9,137 nt of DNA from contig QMLJ01000028.1 of NCBI GenBank assembly GCA_003643935.1, positions 1 through 9,137 on the forward strand. The letters are read 5' to 3'. The stretch is from Deltaproteobacteria bacterium (GTDB taxonomy: Bacteria; Desulfobacterota; Desulfomonilia; UBA1062). Every line of letters starts with the position of its first letter. The stretch's first letter is position 1. A model generated the notes under the pieces. That model worked only from the letters and a program-made list of their open reading frames with translations. It had not been told where the DNA came from and ran no database searches. The position numbers and the translations under genes were made by a program. Shown piece after piece: positions 6,420 to 9,137 of this stretch.

Positions 6420-8117
6420 TTATTCTGCCTTGTAACTCCCCAGGTTTGCCAGGGCAACGCTCCCTGGGCTTATGGTAGTGGGGTCGGTCAACACGTTTAT
6501 GCACGTGGTCGTGCCCGAGGCAAAGGCCTCCTCAAGTGCAGACCTTATATCTTGCGGCCTCTCCACCTTCATGCCTTTACCACCTAGAGCCTCGACCAGT
6601 TTGTGATAATCCACCTCGCCTATGTAGGTACCTTCCTTTATGGGATGACCTATCCTCAGCTCCTGGCTATGCCTTATCATGCCCCAGCCCAGGTCATTAC
6701 TTATAACCACCACTATTGGGAGCCCTTTCCTGATCGATGTCTCAAACTCCATGAAGTTAAAGCCAATGGAACCATCGCCTGTTATGAGGCAGACCCTCTT
6801 GTCAGGATTCATGAGCTTTGCCGCATTGGCATATGGTAGGCCCACTGCAAGGCAACCATATAGGCCTGAGTCGAGGTAATGGCCTGGTTTTCTTATGGTC
6901 CTGGTCAGGCCCATCCAGACCTGCGTGTCCCCGCCGTCCGCAACTACTATGTCGTCCTCACGATCCATAAACCTATCCACCTCCCTGGCCAGTCTCATGG
7001 GATGTATAGGGACAGCGTCGTTCTCCCAGTCCTTTTTAGCCTCTGCCTTGGAATCCTTTTCAGCATCTCTTAGTTCCTGAACCCAGGAAGCAAACCTGTT
7101 TTTCAGCCCCCCGGACAATGCTTTTTCGTCAACAATGGCATTGCATTCTGCCATGAACAGGCTGGCATCGCTTACGATGCCAAGGTCAACTGTTCGGTTC
7201 CTCCCTATCTCTTCGGGCACGACATCCACCTGTACGATCTTTGCATCCTTCTTGAAAATATCACCAAATATGTAGTACAGGCTCAGCCGTGTGCCCAAGA
7301 GTATCACGAGATCCGCGTTTGTATTGGCGTAAAGCGCGGCTCCTGGTCTTATGGCAAGGGACGACTCAAAGCACAACTCATGCGTATCCGGTATTGTACC
7401 CCTGCCCATACCCGAGGTGAATGCCGGTATACCCGTCTTTTCTACAAACCTCGTGAGTTCTGTTGATGCATCGCCGTACCATGCACCGCTACCCGCGATA
7501 ATAACGGGTTTCTGAGCACGTGATATCATATTCACCAGCTCTAAGGCCCCTCTTCTATCAACAGCGCGCGTATTGGGCATGGTATGATTTCTCTTGACAC
7601 CTTCTTCAGGCACCTCGGAGTTAAGGACATCAACAGGCAGTTCAAGGTAGACAGGACCGGGCCTGCCGCTGATCGCTGTCCTGTATGCCATGTCGACAAA
7701 CTCCGGTATCCTTTCTGGCTTATGGCAAACAAGGGCCTTTTTTACCATGGGCTCTATCACAGGTAATTGGTTCATGTCCTGGAGATCAAGCTTTTCTTTT
7801 GACTCCAGTCCAACACAGCCCGATATGAGCAAGATGGGCGAGTTGGCAAGCCTGGCATTTGCAATTGGCGTAAGGGCATTTGTAAACCCTGGACCTGCAG
7901 TAACCATCGCAACTCCGGGTCTACGCATAGTCCTGCCGTATGCCTCTGCCATGAACACGGCTGCCTGTTCACTCCTCGTGTCGAACAGTTTCACCGGTGT
8001 ATTTTCAAGATACTGGTATATTGGGGTAATGTGTCCCCCGCTGAGTGTGAAGATATAATCAATACCCATGTCCACCAATGCCTGTGCTGCCAAAGATGCC
8101 CCTATAGTGTTATCCAT
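6420..8117 (-). CDS. ThDP-dependent C-C lyase/decarboxylase, benzaldehyde-lyase / 2-hydroxyacyl-CoA-lyase-like
   Basis: This 565-residue protein has the three-domain layout of the acetolactate synthase/benzaldehyde lyase family: PYR domain about 1-165, central domain about 185-345, and PP (diphosphate-binding) domain about 370-545. The catalytic glutamate is E50 (TRSEQAA), and the Mg/ThDP motif starts G447-D448-G449 and reaches N474-D475. H29 (SGGHI) and Q113 (LQDMNQ) fall at the same residue numbers as the active-site H29 and Q113 I recall for Pseudomonas benzaldehyde lyase, and GFTNALTPIANARL (77-90) closely resembles that enzyme. The lyase H415 appears to be replaced by S417, so the substrate may differ. 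The expected reaction is cleavage or formation of a bond beside a carbonyl, releasing an aldehyde. ATG 8115-8117 has AGGAGG 8 nt upstream (8126-8131), 17 bp after the SDR stop. An FAD-dependent acetolactate synthase is less likely because no regulatory subunit gene is adjacent. Alternatives are a 2-hydroxyacyl-CoA lyase, an oxalyl-CoA decarboxylase-like enzyme or a 2-keto acid decarboxylase. Confidence 0.87.
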   Translation of the reverse strand: MDNTIGASLAAQALVDMGIDYIFTLSGGHITPIYQYLENTPVKLFDTRSEQAAVFMAEAYGRTMRRPGVAMVTAGPGFTNALTPIANARLANSPILLISGCVGLESKEKLDLQDMNQLPVIEPMVKKALVCHKPERIPEFVDMAYRTAISGRPGPVYLELPVDVLNSEVPEEGVKRNHTMPNTRAVDRRGALELVNMISRAQKPVIIAGSGAWYGDASTELTRFVEKTGIPAFTSGMGRGTIPDTHELCFESSLAIRPGAALYANTNADLVILLGTRLSLYYIFGDIFKKDAKIVQVDVVPEEIGRNRTVDLGIVSDASLFMAECNAIVDEKALSGGLKNRFASWVQELRDAEKDSKAEAKKDWENDAVPIHPMRLAREVDRFMDREDDIVVADGGDTQVWMGLTRTIRKPGHYLDSGLYGCLAVGLPYANAAKLMNPDKRVCLITGDGSIGFNFMEFETSIRKGLPIVVVISNDLGWGMIRHSQELRIGHPIKEGTYIGEVDYHKLVEALGGKGMKVERPQDIRSALEEAFASGTTTCINVLTDPTTISPGSVALANLGSYKAE

Positions 8118-8134
8118 CTATCATTCCTCCTTTC

Positions 8135-8956
8135 TTATAGTTCCATTAACTGTCCGCCTGTTATATTTATTGCCTGGCCTGTCAAGTATGATGACTCGCT
8201 TGATGCAAGGAAGGCAACCAGGGCTGCTACCTCAGAGGGTTTACCTATCCTGCCCAGGGGTATGGTCTTGCACATCTCTTTTTCTCTCTCTTCTATGGTT
8301 GTCCCAAAGAACTCGGCCTCAATGGAAAACCTCCATTTCTCAAGGTCTGTCATTATCTGTCCCGGGCATATGGCATTCACCCTTATGCCGGAAGGCGCAA
8401 GCTCCCTTGCCATCACCTTGGTAAGCATTATTACCCCTGCCTTGGCCACTGCATAGGCACCGTTGAAAAGCGGAGGCACCTTGCCTGCCCTGGACGCGGT
8501 GTTGATAATGCTGCCTCCAGTTTTAAGCATCATGGGTAACACTGCCCTTGACACCCTGAACGTACCGTGAAGATTGGTATCAATGGTCTTCATCCAAGCA
8601 TCCTCGTCGTAATCTGCCACTGAAGATGGAACGCCAAAAGAAGCCCCAGCATTGTTACACAGCACATCCAGGTTCTCGAACTCCTTGGTTATGGTCTCGC
8701 TCATCTCTTTCACAGAAGAGGTGTTAGTAATATCAACGCTCACAGGGAGGACCTTAACATTAAACCTGCGGGAGAGTTCCCTTGACAAGCCTAGCATCTC
8801 TTCCCACTGTCTGCCATCGGGCAAAAGGCTTCCAAGGTCTGCCATGATTATATGCATGCCCATGGAAGCGAGCCTCTCCGCAATCGCATAGCCTATGCCT
8901 GTCTTTTTCCCTGAACCGGTTATTAGTGCTACCTTGCCTTTCAGATCCTGATACAT
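8135..8956 (-). CDS. Short-chain dehydrogenase/reductase (SDR), NAD-type
   Basis: From ATG 8954-8956 the protein has 273 residues, a classical SDR length. The cofactor motif is TGSGKKTGIG (13-22), followed by D40 at the end of the second strand, which favours NAD(H). NNAG is at 101-104. The catalytic set is N128, S155, Y168 and K172 (YAVAK), with PG at 198-199. An insertion of about 15 residues after the second strand (LGSLLPDGRQWEEML) and the segment 201-232 probably shape the substrate lid. It should interconvert a hydroxyl and a ketone, acting before or after the ThDP step. It is the promoter-proximal gene, and its stop codon sits beside the ribosome site of the ThDP gene (17-bp gap), implying coupled production. 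A TTG at 8969-8971 could add five residues, but it abuts the Shine-Dalgarno sequence, so ATG is chosen. The C-terminus (TGQAINITGGQLMEL) is typical of the family. Confidence 0.92.
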   Translation of the reverse strand: MYQDLKGKVALITGSGKKTGIGYAIAERLASMGMHIIMADLGSLLPDGRQWEEMLGLSRELSRRFNVKVLPVSVDITNTSSVKEMSETITKEFENLDVLCNNAGASFGVPSSVADYDEDAWMKTIDTNLHGTFRVSRAVLPMMLKTGGSIINTASRAGKVPPLFNGAYAVAKAGVIMLTKVMARELAPSGIRVNAICPGQIMTDLEKWRFSIEAEFFGTTIEEREKEMCKTIPLGRIGKPSEVAALVAFLASSESSYLTGQAINITGGQLMEL

Positions 8957-8960
8957 AATG

Positions 8961-8968
8961 CCTTCCTT
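8961..8968 (-). promoter_or_regulatory. Ribosome-binding site of the SDR gene
   Basis: AAGGAAGG on the minus strand, ending 4 nt before ATG 8956 (its AAGGA core about 7 nt before). It places the translation start at 8956 rather than the in-frame TTG at 8971. Confidence 0.65.
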
Positions 8969-9000
8969 CAAAAATTTATTTGTGAATGCATTACATAAAC

Positions 9001-9026
9001 TGAATGTTATTCATTAATAACATACA
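9001..9026. promoter_or_regulatory. 26-bp palindromic operator over the promoter spacer and -10 box
   Basis: A perfect inverted repeat ATGTTATT-CATT-AATAACAT lies at 9004-9023. Two further matching pairs outside one mismatch extend it to 26 bp, with half-site TGNATGTTATT on each strand. It touches the -35 box (9027-9032) and covers the whole spacer and the -10 box, so a bound dimer or dimer pair would block RNA polymerase. Its size and placement fit a TetR-family operator. Binding by the TetR protein at the other end of the window is inference. Confidence 0.6.
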
Positions 9027-9032
9027 TGTCAA
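9004..9032 (-). promoter_or_regulatory. Sigma70-like promoter of the catabolic operon
   Basis: On the minus strand a perfect -35 box TTGACA (9032-9027) is separated by 17 bp from TAACAT (9009-9004), which matches four of six bases of the -10 consensus. Transcription would begin near 8997, leaving a leader of about 40 nt before the SDR ATG. The region is strongly AT-rich compared with the genes. This is the only convincing promoter seen on the minus strand, supporting one main transcript for the six genes. Confidence 0.6.
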
Positions 9033-9083
9033 CAACTTTTTTTCAAGGCCAAGCAAAAACAGACGCCAGGCAAAAAAGAACAT

Positions 9084-9104
9084 GTCTGTGGTCCGTTGTC
9101 CTTT
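9084..9104. repeat. Three-unit heptamer repeat upstream of the operon promoter
   Basis: Three head-to-tail 7-nt units with consensus GTCYKTK (for example GTCCGTT followed by GTCCTTT) occupy this short tract between the operon promoter and the right edge. The 7-nt period matches that of the tracts in the ThDP-MFS spacer, although the sequence family differs. No gene is visible in the flanking bases; function unknown. Confidence 0.4.
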
Positions 9105-9137
9105 GTAAAACCAGCCTATGTTTTCTCATACAGCGCC

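Noticed and set aside
8954..8971. TTG start extending the SDR protein by five residues
   Set aside because: The added codons include the AAGGAAGG ribosome site of the internal ATG, and SDR proteins usually begin a few residues before the KVALITG strand.
8985..8992. AATGCATT palindrome in the SDR leader, considered as a second operator
   Set aside because: It is an 8-bp self-complementary sequence without extended flanking symmetry and does not match the half-site of the 9001-9026 palindrome.
9116..9136. Possible last codons (ALYEKT, then TAG) of another minus-strand gene entering from the right edge
   Set aside because: Six codons are far too few to support a gene; the reading is possible but unsupported within this window.

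Overview
The window carries one six-gene catabolic cluster on the minus strand (about 8956 down to 408). It is read towards, and overlaps by 17 bp, the tail of a plus-strand TetR-family regulator whose 5' end lies beyond the left edge. The genes look bacterial: most have Shine-Dalgarno sequences of the AGGAGG type about 8 nt before ATG, and the first gene has a sigma70-like promoter. A tungsten/molybdenum aldehyde:ferredoxin oxidoreductase (AOR) family enzyme points to an anaerobe. A Desulfobacterota-like or syntrophic lineage would fit the gene content and the intergenic heptamer repeats, but this taxonomic guess is weak because no phylogenetic marker is present.

Layout in transcription order (minus strand): promoter with a large palindrome over its -35/-10 spacer (9001-9032); SDR oxidoreductase (8956-8135); thiamine-diphosphate (ThDP) enzyme with benzaldehyde-lyase-like active-site residues (8117-6420); a 176-bp spacer with a stem-loop and degenerate 7-nt repeats; MFS transporter (6243-4960); DASS/SLC13-type anion transporter (4875-3349); zinc-dependent medium-chain alcohol dehydrogenase (3335-2319); AOR-family tungstoenzyme (2243-408). 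Gaps of 17, 176, 84, 13 and 75 bp are compatible with one transcription unit, although the 176-bp spacer could hold a processing or attenuation point. There are no RNA genes, insertion sequences, CRISPR arrays or phage genes, and no gene-free stretch longer than about 180 bp.

How the genes may work together (inference): the MFS and DASS carriers import an organic anion or polar substrate. The SDR and/or the zinc alcohol dehydrogenase oxidise hydroxyl groups to ketones with NAD. The ThDP enzyme breaks a C-C bond next to a carbonyl, releasing an aldehyde. The AOR oxidises the aldehyde to a carboxylic acid and reduces ferredoxin. The TetR protein is the obvious candidate to bind the palindrome and control the operon. 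The substrate cannot be read from sequence. An acyloin or vicinal diol is the most natural fit to the active-site residues, but a 2-hydroxyacyl-CoA or 2-keto acid is also possible.
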